Origin: Epiperipatus broadwayi
Taxonomy: Eukaryota; Onychophora; Udeonychophora; Euonychophora; Peripatidae
DNA length: 64,000 nucleotides
Direction: 5' to 3'
Assembly (NCBI GenBank): GCA_028023455.1
Contig: JAQFVV010000027.1
Coordinates: 6,383,845 to 6,447,844, forward strand
Part shown: positions 10,731-22,698 of the stretch, piece after piece
Numbering within the stretch: the first letter of the stretch is position 1
How the letters are laid out: the number at the start of each line of letters is the position of its first letter
Notes under the pieces: model-generated
Databases searched by the model: none
The model's input: the letters and a program-made list of their open reading frames with translations, nothing else
What the model was told of the DNA's origin: nothing
Program-made: the position numbers and the translations under genes

Positions 10731-11518
10731 TTATATAATGAACAAAATAAAATAAATAAAAATAAAAAACATAACTATATAATAACACTATAAAACATTT
10801 TAAACAATAAAAAACTAAAAACAACATAAAATATATATATTAAAAAACAAATAAATAATCAAACCTAAATAAAACAATTAATATAAAATAAAATATACTA
10901 CATAAATAGAAAATAAATATAAATATACATATGTATTCCTAACTTTATACATATATACATTCAAGGACAACTATTAATCTGAAAAATTATCTATTTTATT
11001 ATTATTAACAATCTACTAATTATCTCTATTCTGCATAAACCCAACTTTTATGATTAATAACTAAAACTCTTAATTTCAAATCATATATTTATTATTTCCC
11101 TACTCATTCTTCTTTTAAAATTAATATTTTATATTAAATGTTCAGAAATAATAATAAATATAAAATATTAATTTTAAAAGAACAATGAGTAGGGAAATAA
11201 TAAATATATGATTTGAAATTAAAAGAGTTTTAATTATTAATCATAAAAGTTGGGTTTATGAAGAATAGAGATAATTAGTAGATTGTTAATAATAATAAAA
11301 TAGATAATTTTTCAGATTAATAGTTGTCCTTGAATGTATATATGTATAAAGTTAGGAATACACATGTATAATTTATATTTATTTTAGTTTGATTATTTAT
11401 TTCAGTTTTTTAATATATATATTTTATGTTGTTTTTAGTTTTTTATTGTTTAAAATGTTTTCTAGTGTTATTATATAGCTATGTTTTTTATTTTTATTTT
11501 TATTTTGTTCATTATATA

Positions 11519-11560
11519 ATAGCTCTGAAGAAGACTGCAGGTTAGTCGAAATATAGGTGT
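11519..11560 (+). ncRNA. Group-3 hammerhead-like motif, partner arm
   Basis: GCT CTGAAGA A GACTG...TAGTC GAAAT. It is the inverted partner of 10693-10730 but has lost the stem III self-complementarity (GAAATATA instead of GAAACGTA), so it is probably a decayed copy. Confidence 0.4.
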
Positions 11561-11789
11561 CTGTGTATGTACAAATAAAGAGTTTTGCTAAAAAGTGTTT
11601 GAAGTTTGGACAAATTATATTTAATTAATGATCTTGTTGTAAAATGTCTGTCATGGTTTTTATTTTAAAAATTGTGTACTACCATAGAAACAAGTGAATG
11701 AGAGACAAATGTACATAGAAAGGGAAGATGAATTTATATAATTTACAAATTCTGTGAAAATTAGAGCAATCAATAGATGCTAGTGTTTA

Positions 11790-12265
11790 ATAAAACTTTA
11801 TCTCAAGTTGTCTCATATATTATCTCTACAATAGTTTCTAGCTTAGTACACAGTTTTGGATCTGGGAATAGTACTTTTTTTTTTTAAATCTAATGCCCAT
11901 TTTCTCCAGCAGCCATTTTTTATTTCCTTCTACCAGCCCAAATTGAAAACGTAATAATGTTTTCAATCTAAATCAATTTGCTTGTATAGTTATGTAGATG
12001 TGAAATCAGCTCAGCACCTATATGTTTATGATAATTTTTTTAATAATTGTACGCACCTCCGTTCTTTGACTAGGAGTGGTATGAAACCAACAAAACGTCA
12101 CCTGACCCTAGCCTACATAATGTCCAGTAGCAAATTCTATTTCTGTCGTGATTGGTTAGGGATTTATTAAGCACTATTATCTATTGATTACTCAAGTGTA
12201 CTCTAGGTAGCATAACTAGGTTAAGAGAAACAATTTTCTACGAAACACCTAGTTATGCTACCTAG
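11790..12265 (-). mobile_element. Diverged family-1 relic ending in a short hairpin
   Basis: CCAGCAGCCATTTT, TTTTCAATCTAA and GAAATCAGCTCAGCACC follow the internal order of family 1. ATTGATTACTCAAGTGTACT follows its right arm. It ends with a 19-bp inverted repeat, CTAGGTAGCATAACTAGGT (12203-12221) and its complement (12247-12265). The hammerhead-like core cannot be traced. Confidence 0.6.
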
Positions 12266-12805
12266 ATGTTTTGTTGATTTCATAAAATTTGTAAACATGC
12301 ATTTTTTTTTTGTGTGTGAATCTTTCTAAAGAAAAATATTTTATACTTCAGTGAAAATATTTAATTTAAATGTATCATAGTTAAAACAATGTGATTCAAT
12401 GGCACAATCACCGAGATACAAGAGAAGATAGTACCTGTAGGACTATAAATCTTAAAATTTATTTCCACAAGGCACGGGGCTTTTAGCAATGTATTATCAA
12501 ATTCTTAAGTTAAAATCATAAATAGTTTATTTTAACCATATCTGGTAACAGTTCATTAAGTAATTTCATCGCTGAAAGATCTTACTGAAAAAAAAAATAT
12601 TAGAATTATTAATTACTAAGTACCGCTGTTCAGAAAATGAATTTAATGAAATATATGATGTTTCCTATTGTTTAAAACATTTTTGGTAAGAAAAAAAAGG
12701 CATGTGACTTTATAAATCAGGAATTCATAAGAATAAACATCACATGATCACTAATTTTTGAGTGGCGCAATATGTATAGAGAATTCATAAGAATTTAGAA
12801 CACAG

Positions 12806-12895
12806 ACCTGCGAGTGCCAGAATCGATCCTGGGACCTCACGATCTCAAGTCGTATGCTCCATCAACAGCCAAATTATGCAGGGTATTTTTGGTAA
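12806..12895 (-). repeat. tRNA-derived SINE fragment
   Basis: On the minus strand the sequence reads GTTGATGGAGCATACG (A-box-like), an anticodon-like arm CGAC TTGAGAT CGT, then CCAGGATCGATTCTGG, a T-arm-like hairpin containing a B box. No acceptor stem closes it. A similar end, ATGCAGGGTA followed by T-rich sequence, occurs near 35055, which suggests a dispersed SINE. Confidence 0.5.
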
Positions 12896-15116
12896 TTGTG
12901 GTTAACGATGAAAGGTCTCTCAGTGAATTAAAAGTAATAAAAGATTTCAAAATTGGCCAAACCCAGACTTAAAGCTTTTTCAATATGAATTTGAACCATT
13001 GAGGTATAGAAGTATCCAAAATGAATATAAAAGAAGTAATTAATGATTATGCAAACGTATTAGAGAGGAGGAAGGATTTTTAAGATGGGGGGTGGGGGTA
13101 TTAGCTTTATATGCTAAACAATTAAATTTTCTAATGTAAAGATTTGAAGGAGAATAAAAATTTAGCATTTTGAAATTTGCAAGTGGGGGCCCTTGAGATT
13201 TGCTTTTGGAGACTCAATTTTTATAGCTATCCAACTAATATAGACAACAGTTTTTGACTAATAGTGCTGTATTTTGTATGTTACTGTGTGTGCTTTTATC
13301 TGTATGAATAAGCTTCATTACTTTAACAATAAACATTTCTAGACGTAAAGTTAAAATTTTAGTTTTGTGAAATATTTTCAGACATTTATTTGAAGCTGGA
13401 AATGGAGCATTACCACATAAATCACAAGAACGTATAAATTCCACTTAAAGAAAAATACCAATGTTTCATAGTAATAGAATTTTGTTAATCTTGAATCAGT
13501 TCTAATTGTAATCTCTGTTTCATAATGATAAATTATACAATGTTATGTTTTAATCTATTAGAAGTTGAAAATTATCTGAAATAGATATTTAATTCTTTCA
13601 GTATCCAGTCTTTTTGCAAGTCAGAAATATGAGTTAAAATTTGGCTCTGAAATTTTTAATCGCATTCTTATGTATGATTATAGTTTTTGTTGAAATAATA
13701 CATTAAAAAATTTATAATTATTATAAAATATATATATATTTCTTTTTTAATTATAAATGTTGTAGTAGATGCATACTAAGTTTGCAGATGAGTTGACGTT
13801 ATTCACCACAAATTAGAAATATAGAGACTCCAATTTTAAACATAATTACTGATTCTCGTGTAAAAACAATTTGAGAAATAAACTTTTTGCTGAACATTTC
13901 TCATGCTTATTGCTAAAATTTCTTGCATGATCCATGAAACAGGTAGTCTGGACTTTGAGGTTGGAAGAATATCCTGTATATTTTGGGAGTGGCTTTGAAA
14001 AAAAAGGAGAAAACGATGCATTCATTGTCAAAAATAATATTTCACTATTCCTGTAAATAAATGATGCCCATTTAGTTTCGTGGGCATCCGTTCAAAATTA
14101 TTATAATTAAGTTATCGCTTCAACAATGCAAGTGATGTGACAAAATTTGCAAATGATGTATTTCAGAGATTAGTGACTAAAATGTCAAAGTTGGGCATGC
14201 CCATTAATATGGACTTTGAAACAGAGATGAAGCTGGAAGAACCATAAACAATTTTTTACACAATCAACAATAATTATATTTCTAATATATTTTTTAATTA
14301 GTTTAAAGTATTGACTATCTACATTCTCGGAATCCAGCAATGAAGGTTTAGTTTTTTTATTATGAGATTTGTCTAAGAGCAGATTATGGAACAGACTGTG
14401 GATTATCCATGTGTAAACTTTAAGTGAAGTTTAAAAAGAATTGTAATCCAGAGAATATTCCTGTTGCTATTTGGAATAACAACAAAAATCATCACAGTTT
14501 GATATCTGGCCATTCCAGTGCTTCAATGTCACATATTATCCCGAATAATATTTCATTACTATTGCTTTTTAGAAATCTCATGTCCACCATTACTGGTGTA
14601 TGATTTGGAACTATTACAATGGCCAAATTCAGGGAAAGAAAACTGTAGATTGTCATAATAAGGTTGTTGTGATGGACATGCAGGTAAGCAATAATAGGAG
14701 ATAGAGTGATGAATGGAAGGGGTGAGAAGGAATCTGGGGGGTGGGGTAACTGATTGGGGAAGAAGAAAAATCAAAATCAATCTAATTTGGCTGAATATGA
14801 GAAAAGATCACTGTGGATTATCTTATAAGAGATGTAGAACACAGTAACGTGAAGAGACAACAAAAATTAGGATTGGTCAGGACTTTTTGTGATATATGTA
14901 TGAAAGGAAGAATCTATTTCAGCCCTTTAAAAAAACCTGTAATGTTAGTTTGGAAAATCGTGACATTCGAGTTTCCAAATGGCAGCTGTGCACAACAGTT
15001 CAAAACGCTATCAAACTGATTGTGTTTTTTTTTGTGTGACAGAATATGGAGAAGGGAGGGGATTCTCTATTCAGTTGATAATCGATCCGGGAATATTTAG
15101 CTGCCACATGCATGCT
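12896..15116. other. Non-coding DNA
   Basis: No gene recognised in 2.2 kb. Several 60-70 codon frames occur on both strands without similarity to known proteins. A G-rich patch (GGGGGGTGGGGG) lies at about 13085-13096. No LINE or hairpin element was identified. Confidence 0.5.
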
Positions 15117-15295
15117 AGCAGTAACAAGTAGAGATCGAAATCAAAATATATGGGTGAGAGAACAAAAGAGGTATTATTGACATCATTGAAAGAATTAAAA
15201 GACTGAAGTGGAATTGGGCTGGGCATTTTTCTAGAAGAGATGATAATAGATGAATAGTTGAAATCTTAAACTGTATTCCAAGAGATTGTAAAAGA

Positions 15296-15688
15296 TTATT
15301 AAAACAGGCAAAAACTCTCCATACAGTAATGCTATTCAGTGCCAACCAGAGTAATCAATGGATGCCAGAAGGCTTGTGCATAAAATCCCTATCTAGTACC
15401 TATTCATCCAATATCCCTAGATTAGTTTCCGGCTTGTGGCCTTCGTCAGTGAGGAGCTTTGGATCTAAGTGCAGCTCCTCACTGATGAAGGTCACAAGCC
15501 AGAAACTAGTCTGGGGATATTGGATGAGCAAGCACTAGATAGGGATTTTATGCACAAGCCTTCTGGCATCCATTGATTACTCTGGTTGGCACTGAGTGGC
15601 ACTAAATGTATGGAGAGTTTTGCCTGTTTTAATAACAGTAATGTGCTAGCATAAGAAATAGTGATCATGTGATGTTTAGTGGTTTAAA
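15296..15688 (+). mobile_element. Family-1 foldback element inside RTE copy E
   Basis: A 393-bp hairpin. The left arm starts at TTATTAAAACAGGC. The right arm ends with the longer tail TAACAGTAATGTGCTAGC ... GTGATGTTTAGTGGTTTAA. Target duplications are ATTGTAAAAGA at 15285-15295 and 15689-15699, and the LINE resumes exactly after them, giving a dated insertion. Each arm carries a hammerhead-like core (about 15411-15455 minus, 15476-15517 plus). Confidence 0.9.
15476..15517 (+). ncRNA. Family-1 hammerhead-like ribozyme motif
   Basis: TCCTCA pairs with TGGGGA (stem I, six pairs including one G-T). Between them lie CTGATGA, AGGT CACAA GCCA (stem II, A-A mismatch at the core end), GAAA, then ACTAGT, self-complementary, as stem III, and C as the cleavage-site base. 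Confidence 0.55.
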
Positions 15689-15850
15689 ATTGTAAAAGAG
15701 TTAGAAAGCGATCACATATTAGATGGATGAATGAAATAAGGGAAGTATGCTGGGGTGAGGTGAAGACAGGCCGAAGATTGGAGATGAATTGAACTCGGAG
15801 AGACCTTTATCCTGCAATAGATCGATAATGTTTGAAAAATGATGATGATG

Positions 15851-17185
15851 ATCGACACAAGGATAATCTTTAACTTACCAGGACTAATAAAACCGGACAA
15901 GTGTATTTAATTGATCATAACTGTTTTTTTTTTTTTTTTACGATTAATTTTTATTAAGTGTCTGCAAAGAAGAATTCTTTCAAGGTTTGCGGCCAACTGT
16001 GTTCAAATCTTCACGTGAACAATAAATTATTCGATTAGTCTTAATCCTTTAACATTTATTTTAGTCAGTTAATGATAATTACTGATTAAATTAGCTAACC
16101 CTTTTGTAATATGGAATATTAAAACTTTGCAACTTGAGTTTATTTTTTATATTCTTATTTGCATAATGATATGTAAATTTATGTATTCTTTTTAACCGAA
16201 GTATTTTTACAGTCTATCTATTTTTAATTTAGTAGAATGTTTATTTAATGCTAAACTCTTGTTTTGCAAATAACAAAAGAACTAATTGTACGGAGCTTAT
16301 ACAGGAAGTCGCAGCTCATTTCTGCAGATTTTTTTTTTTTAGACATTTATCTGAAGTTTATAGAAAGTTTGACTGAATATTTTACTTATTAGATCTTTTG
16401 TGCGTGTGTGTTTGCATTTAATGTGTATCCGTTTTTAAAATGCACTTCTATATATTCATTAATATGTTCCAGTATATCAAGTATAGTAATTTTTTTTAAA
16501 AGTAATGTTTAATAAAATTGTTTGCCTATGGTGTTATGATAGCTTCGTTGGCGAGTTCTGGAACTCAATCATAAATTGCAACTCTGTTCCGTCATTTCCG
16601 GTGCTCGAATGTTTTTTTACGAACTTCCGAGCAATAAACTATTCCATTAATTTTAAAAATAAAATGACTAATATTGCATGATCTTCACTTTGTCAATCAA
16701 TGTTAGTTAACTAGACATTTTAATTGGCAGTTTATTTTGTATAAATAAAATGATTAAATATTAGATTAGCTTGCGTCAATAATATATATGTATGAGTAAA
16801 TTTATACACTACAATTCATTTTCCTTCCAATCTTTTTTCCCCTACATTTTACTATGTTTCTTATCCTATTCATTCAGTGTACTGAATGATTCATATATAT
16901 GTAAGTAGAGGGATTTGAACTTAGGATTTTTCAGATGGAGTGGCGGATGAATATGGACTGAAAATCCTAAGTTCAAATCCTACTTTTTAATATGTTCCTT
17001 ATAAAAAATCAAATATTGGTACCTGAAACTCAAATACCATGGCTTTCTTGTTAAAATAAATTTATGATCTGCCGATTAATTTTTTTTTTTTGCTAAGAGA
17101 ATATCAATGGAGACAGAAACATTGGAACACTTGGTGTTTAAATAAAATGCCATATACATGTTGCAAAAAACACTTTTCAAGGCAA
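15851..17185. other. Non-coding DNA with one 23-bp inverted repeat
   Basis: No gene recognised. GGATTTGAACTTAGGATTTT (from 16911) is inverted at 16958-16980 around a loop of about 23 bases. The arm contains a B-box-like GGATTTGAA, so it may be a tRNA-related fragment. A run of T (15927-15939) follows the RTE tail region. Confidence 0.5.
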
Positions 17186-17212
17186 TTTAATGCAATAGAA
17201 TTTATTTCTCCT

Positions 17213-17252
17213 CCCTTACAGTTTCAACTGTCCAGCAGTTATCATCAGAGCT
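17213..17252 (-). ncRNA. Group-3 hammerhead-like motif
   Basis: Minus strand: GCT, CTGATGA, T, AACTG CTGGA CAGTT, GAAAC, TGTA, AGC. AGC pairs with the leading GCT. One unpaired base sits between the core and stem II. Its partner is at 18266-18303. Confidence 0.45.
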
Positions 17253-17269
17253 ACAATATCTAAATATAC

Positions 17270-17830
17270 CACTAAACACCACATGATCATTATTCTTTAT
17301 GCTTACACAAGCTGTTTTCACAAAGGCAAAACTCTCCATACAGTAATGCCACTCAGTGCAAGCCAGAGTAATCAATGGATGCAGGAAGGCAAGCATAAAG
17401 AATGGTGATCATGTGATGTTTAGTGGTTTAATACCAATCCTTTCCAATAGGATTATGGTGACTGTGGTTATTAAAAAACCAACGATACCAAGAAGTATGG
17501 ATGCTGAACTGAGTTTAGATTTATACAACTATACAAGCTAATGAGCCTGAATTGAAAGTGTTATTGTGTTTTTATTTTGAACTCAAAGCTTTATAGTTAA
17601 CTAATAAGGTAAAAGGTGGCTGCTGGAGAGTAGCATTAGATCCTAAAATCTAGGTGCAGTACTCTCAGATCCAAGGCTCCTCACTGACGAAGGCCACAGG
17701 CTAGAATCTAATCTGGGATATTGGGTGAGTAGGCACTGGATGGGTATTTTATGCATAAACCTTCCTGTATTTATTGATTACTCTGGCTTGCACTGAGTGG
17801 CACTATTGTATGGAGAGTTTTGCCTCTGTG
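17270..17830 (-). mobile_element. Family-1 foldback element nested in a group-3 palindrome
   Basis: A 561-bp element flanked by ATATCTAAATATAC (17256-17269) and ATATCCAAATATAC (17831-17844), 13 of 14 identical. The full terminal tail is on the left (CACTAAACACCACATGATCA), the short arm on the right. The right-arm core is decayed (CTGACGA ... GAATCTAATC). Confidence 0.85.
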
Positions 17831-18265
17831 ATATCCAAATATACATAACAAAATAATTAATACTTATCCATGCATATATATTTATAAACAATATAATTTT
17901 TCAATGATTCCTATAATGATATATCCTTATTCATTTTTTAATTAGTATTACTTTTTATCCTATTTTTAATCTTAATAGATTTCCTTTTTTATAATTTGTT
18001 TTAATTTTAATATATTGTTTTATACATTTCTATTTTAAAATTTTTAATAAATTATTTCTATCATTTTAATAATACTAACTACCCAATATTTTTAATATAA
18101 TTCTATTTTTTTAATTTATAATTTTTTTAAAATAATTTTACCTTTATTAAACTCTTACCAATTTCCAAATAAGTTTTAACTCTCTTGTTTTATTAATTTT
18201 AATGTCTTGCGACATACATTTTAGATAAGTATTAATTGTATGTTCATATGCATCTGAATACTATA

Positions 18266-18303
18266 CCTCTGATGATGACTGCTGGACAGTTGAAACTGTA
18301 AGC
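18266..18303 (+). ncRNA. Group-3 hammerhead-like motif
   Basis: CCT CTGATGA T GACTG CTGGA CAGTT GAAAC TGTA AGC. Stem II has five pairs including one G-T, stem I only two. It is the inverted partner of 17213-17252. Confidence 0.45.
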
Positions 18304-18349
18304 AAGGAGAAATAAATTCTATTACACTAAATTGTATTGAAAAATTTCA

Positions 18350-18505
18350 CTTGATTTTTTACTTACTTTTGATGTCTTGCCTTAGGTGAACCTATTTTTT
18401 TTACTTGATTTTTTACTTTTGATGTCTTGCCTTAGGCATTTTAATTTCACAGGCTTCAGCAAGGTTTTTTTGGATGTCTTGCCTTAGGCATTTTAATTTT
18501 AATTT
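18350..18505 (+). repeat. Short imperfect tandem repeat
   Basis: GATGTCTTGCCTTAGG occurs three times (18371, 18421, 18473), twice preceded by ACTTGATTTTTTACTT-type sequence and twice followed by CATTTTAATTT. Unit length varies around 50 bp. No function can be proposed. Confidence 0.75.
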
Positions 18506-19489
18506 CCCCTCAATTTCAGCCATTTTTGGATAGAAATTGATCACTTGCAGGCTTCTTGATGGTGCTGTAGCATCACCTAGTGGCCACAGTACACATAACT
18601 GAAAACTACTGATCAATGCAGTATAGAGGATAACAAGTGGAAAGAAATTATAACACTTACTGTAAACTGCCATTGCTGAATAGGCTGTTTGACTTGCTCA
18701 GGGATCCTTTCTTTGACAATCTTAAGGGTTAATATTCATAGAGGTCTTTTTCTTTCCATTAGAATACAATGTTTCTAATTTTCACCCTTTGTTTTTTGTG
18801 GAGTTATTCTGTATTCAATATCTTGGGGAAAATGCTTTCTTTTTTTCCTAAACAAATTTGCCATCATCAAAAATAGAGGTTAGACATGCATGTCATAACA
18901 CTTTAGAACTTGTAATTTGGTCTCTTTGATCGCATAGCTGTATCAAATTTAAAATGAAAGATTATGAGTATTTTTGTTGAATAATTGTAATAGTTTACAA
19001 ATTATATGTGTATTTTTTAATTTTAATTATTTGGTTCGTTTTAAGTTTAATTTGTTTACATTGCAATTGCATGTGATTTTTAATATATATAATTGGTATT
19101 TGATGTGTGATATTTAATTGTTTTTGTGTTTGCATATATATGTTAAGTGATCAAATGTGTATCGTTATTTAATGTTCTTTAATGTAACCGTCTACTCTAA
19201 TTCAATGAATATTTTTACAATTCAGTTTGCAAGTACGACATTACATGTATTTTGATAATCTTATCTGGGATGAACTTTAAAGATTTCTGACTAATCATTT
19301 TATTAGGCATAAATTATTTAATTTTTCAGCTCAGATATGAACTTCAAATGCAATTAAAGATTAAGATATTACTTATTAAATCCCAACATGGACGTTATTC
19401 TTTTAATAACTTCCCCTTTTTTCCTGCTTGTTTGATATATTCGATTCATAAGAAAACTTCCAAACTCGTTCTTTTAAAACCCGTGGATA
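18506..19489. other. AT-rich non-coding DNA
   Basis: No gene or repeat recognised in this span. Confidence 0.5.
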
Positions 19490-19825
19490 AAAACATATGT
19501 AAAAAGCTAATGATTTTTTAGATATATTTCTGGCAGAATCAACCTTCATTACTTATCTTTGATCCTTTCCCAAAAATATCTTCATCTTCATAAGTAAATA
19601 TTTATCTACAGCAAACTTGGCAAGTTAAAAAAACAAAAGATCTCCCGTAGAGTGCATTCGAGTAATGATGCACCTGTAAATTAAATTGAATTTTAATAAT
19701 TTCTTATGGGTAAAAACTAAAGTATGATGATGATATGTGGGCAAGGATCTGGGACCAACTGATGAAGGTTGGTTCTGCCAGAAATGCATCTTGGCGATCA
19801 TTTGTTTTTTACATATGTGTTTGTA
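19490..19825. mobile_element. Family-2-like foldback element
   Basis: Outer ACATATGTAAAAA (19492-) pairs with TTTTTTACATATGT (to 19822). TTTCTGGCAGAATCAACC pairs with GGTTGGTTCTGCCAGAAAT. The order of blocks (ACATATGT, a GATCA/TGAT block, the hammerhead-like core, GGGACCAACTGATGA) matches the elements at 42614 and 53100. No clear target duplication was found, and the right edge adjoins RTE copy A. Confidence 0.65.
19755..19794 (+). ncRNA. Family-2 hammerhead-like motif with palindromic stem III
   Basis: CCAA, CTGATGA, AGG...CCA, GAAA, then TGCATC, then TTGG. TTGG pairs perfectly with CCAA as stem I. Stem III is ATGCAT, a perfect 6-base palindrome, followed by C as the cleavage base. Stem II has two or three pairs with an A-A mismatch at the core end. 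The layout parallels family 1 with different sequence in every stem, which argues that structure, not sequence, was kept. Confidence 0.6.
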
Positions 19826-20158
19826 TATATGTTTTAAAAGTGTATAGAAAATTTACGTATTAAATAAAGAAAAAATATCCCATACAATTATTATATCTTT
19901 TGAATTTCCCAGAATTTTAAATGAAGAATTGAAACATGCAATTAAATCTATAAAGAAGTGAAAAGCTCCAAGTAATTATGATCGAAATCTTAAAGGAAGC
20001 CAGTGAAGAAATAAAAAGATTATTGACACTTACGTAACAAAGGTCTAAATGATAAAGATGTACTAGGTGATTAGAATAATACAGTCCTAATTTTAATATT
20101 TAAAAAGGGTAATAAAGAAGATATTAGAAATTACAGATTTAACAGTTCTTACCAAAAA

Positions 20159-21131
20159 GTAGTCACATATTTACCTTGCTATGATGTCATTATGCTCAAC
20201 ATTGTTTCTGCCGGTAAGCATCGTTGGAAGATTACATGAACATTGTCATGGCAACGAAGATACTGACATGTCTAATCCTAGAGATTTGATTTTTTGACCA
20301 GCGAGATTTGATTTTTTTGTCTAAAAACAGATAACTTTTTTTTAAAGAATTTAAGTTTGTAAACATTTTATTGTATATGTGTGTGAGACTATCCCAGGAA
20401 TTGAAATTTTTATACCAATGCATTTAAATAAAGAGTTTTTAATTGAGAATATTTCAAATTTATATTATCAATTTAAAAGAATTGTAATGCTTCTTCAAAT
20501 CTATTGCATTAGGTCTTCTCTCACATTTTAACTGAGAATATTTCAAATTTATATTATCAATTTAAAAGAATTGTAATGCTTCTTCAAATCTATTGCATTA
20601 CATCTTCTCTCGCATATATATGTAAGTGGTTACACACATATAATAATGTTCACACAATTTAATTTTATTAATTTTAAATTTATAACTGCGTATACATTAT
20701 ATGCATACAGACATTAATATATTAAATGTGCGCACATATCTGCACATACACGTAAATATATGCTATTACATATCAAAATAAATTTTTCTGATTATATACG
20801 TGGACTGTAAGGGTTCGAACTGATGGAAAAGATACTAACTATGATAGAACATAGTAGGTCAAATGGGATGATGGCTAAATAATATTGTTTCAAACGGAAC
20901 CAAAAAAAAACCGTAATAAGTTTTAAATTTGTTGATGTGCTTTTTTAAAAAAAAAGTGAAACCAAAATCTTGCGATCTTTGACGTAACATCTCCACGTGA
21001 TATGCGGACAAATTTTAGTCATTAACTTTGTCCGCAAATCACTAGGTGACATTCATTATCTTAAAGATTGGAAGATTAGAGTAGTATGACTTCAGGGTAA
21101 TGATGTCATAGCAAGGTAAATACGTGACTAC
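20159..21131. mobile_element. Non-autonomous TIR DNA transposon, 973 bp
   Basis: The ends are inverted over about 37 bp: GTAGTCACATATTTACC TTGCTATGATG at the left and its near complement ending ATACGTGACTAC at 21131. It lies inside RTE copy A. The flanks CCAAAAA and CCAAAAG may be the target duplication. Inside is an 89-bp direct repeat (20444-20532, 20533-20616). No transposase remains, so the superfamily is uncertain. Confidence 0.7.
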
Positions 21132-21587
21132 CCAAAAGGGTAAAAGGTCACCAAAATAATAACAATTTATCTATATTGAACTGTGGATTTCAACCAACCA
21201 AAAGTTCAAGCTGAATTTTAAAGTGGTTTTAGTACAATGGACCACATCCAAGTATTGTAAAAAGTTATAGAAAAGATCAATGAATAATAGTTGTCATTAT
21301 GTTTTGGACTTGATTGTATAAGCATTTATTTAGCGATTAAAGTATTGGATTATCAAGATGTAGAACCAGATATTGACATTTGCTAAAGGATATTTATAAA
21401 AATGAAACAGCAATGATTAGATTACATAGTATACATAGAAAGATTAATACTGGGAAGGATTACGAGGGTGACCTCATATCTCTAAAACCAGTTTTGCAAG
21501 TAGTATTCCATGGATTAAAATAGGAAGTTAAAGATGTGAAAGTAAATAGAGAGTATTTTTTTCTACGATAAAAATTATCATTTAGAT

Positions 21588-22071
21588 CAGCGGTCAGCAA
21601 ACTTTTTAAAATGAAGAGCCCCCATCTCACCCCACCCAATTAAAGAGCCACAAGGAAAGAGGTGTAAAATATGTTCATGAAAAGTATGAATTTTTGAATG
21701 ATTGTAGATATATTTAAACTTTTATTTTAGTAATAGAACATAATAGAATGTATATATATATATTCTAAAGAAAACAAAAATTCTCTTAAAAATAAATGAT
21801 AACAAAAAATTACTTTGACAGTTTGATTTATTCACAAATTTCTAATATTTAAATATTCATCACATATAATAATTACTATTCTATAATAAGGTTGAATTTA
21901 AGAAACAATATTGTAATGTACATTTTTCCTCTCCTAGAATCATCAAAATATTTATTTACAAATTATTATAGGAAATAAAAATGTGTTTTATGTTTGTCAC
22001 AATAAAAAGAACCACAGGATTGGGATCAAAGAGCCACATTTAGCTCATGAGCTTCAGTTTGCCTATCTTTG
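21588..22071. mobile_element. hAT-type MITE
   Basis: Begins CAGCGGTCAGCAAACT and ends AGTTTGCCTATCTTTG, inverted ends of the common hAT pattern. Eight-base flanks ATTTAGAT (21580-21587) and ATCTAGAT (22072-22079) fit the 8-bp duplication of hAT elements. The subterminal GAGCCAC motif is repeated at both ends. Non-coding, 484 bp, inserted in RTE copy A. Confidence 0.85.
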
Positions 22072-22698
22072 ATCTAGATTTTTCAAGAGTTGTAATTGTT
22101 TTTGCAAATAATACTTCAGGGCATCAGGAACTGTTACAAGAATTATCAGAAGAAAGTAGAAATAAAGACAAATACTAAAAAGACTAAAGTAATGTTCAAT
22201 GGATTTTCTCAAAGAAGAAAATAAAGATTGATGATATTGAATTAGAAGTTAACAACTACAATTACTTTGGTCCAATTATTAACACAAATGATTACATAAA
22301 AGATGAAATTAATCATAGAATTAAACTTGGACGGAGTACTTTTGGTAGAAATAAGTGAATACTGGAAGGAAATATGCTTATATATTTGAAAAGGAAGGTT
22401 TAATAAATATATTTTACTAGGCCTTATTTATGGATCTGAGACTTGGACACTTAACAAGAAGAGCATTATAGAAAGTTCAAACTACTTAAAGAAGTATGGA
22501 GAGATATATGTTATGAATAATAAGGAGCAATCAAAAATGAAATACATGGAAGACAAAATATTGAAAAAATTAAGACTGAATTGGAGCTAAGCTGGGCATA
22601 TTTCTAGAAGAGGTGACAGTAAGTAAACAGTTGAAATTTTAAATTAGATTCCAAGAGGTTGTAAATAACCTAGAAAGAGACCAGATGTGAGATATATA

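Larger units (their letters stand above)
10638..11622. mobile_element. One-kilobase palindromic group-3 element
   Basis: Two arms of about 480 bp are inverted copies centred near 11131. The ends ATAATTTGTCCAAACTTCAA and TTTGAAGTTTGGACAAATTAT match, as do CAAATAAAGAGTTT and the central AATATTTTATATT blocks. Each arm has a group-3 hammerhead-like motif facing outward (10693-10730 minus, 11519-11560 plus). No protein is encoded. The arms differ at scattered positions, so insertion is not recent. Confidence 0.85.
15117..15850 (+). mobile_element. RTE LINE copy E, 5'-truncated 3' end
   Basis: The sequence matches the last part of the RTE element at 28626-31849: AGTAACAAG, GGGTGAGAGAACAAA, GAAGTGGAATTGGGCTGGG, and after an interruption ATGGATGAATGAAATAAGGG, finishing in the ATGATGATGATG tail typical of RTE elements. 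Stops and small indels break the frame. A family-1 element splits it at 15296-15688 and duplicated 11 bp of it (ATTGTAAAAGA). Confidence 0.85.
17186..18335. mobile_element. Group-3 palindromic element with a nested family-1 insertion
   Basis: Ends AATTTAATGCAATAGAATTT (17186) and AAATTCTATTACACTAAATT (to about 18333) are inverted. Next inward are GAGAAATAAATT-type and CTTACAGTTTCAAC / GTTGAAACTGTAAG blocks, each with a group-3 hammerhead-like motif. The inner 17270-17830 is a later family-1 insertion flanked by 14-bp repeats. The right inner part (17845-18240) is very AT-rich and non-coding. Confidence 0.75.
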
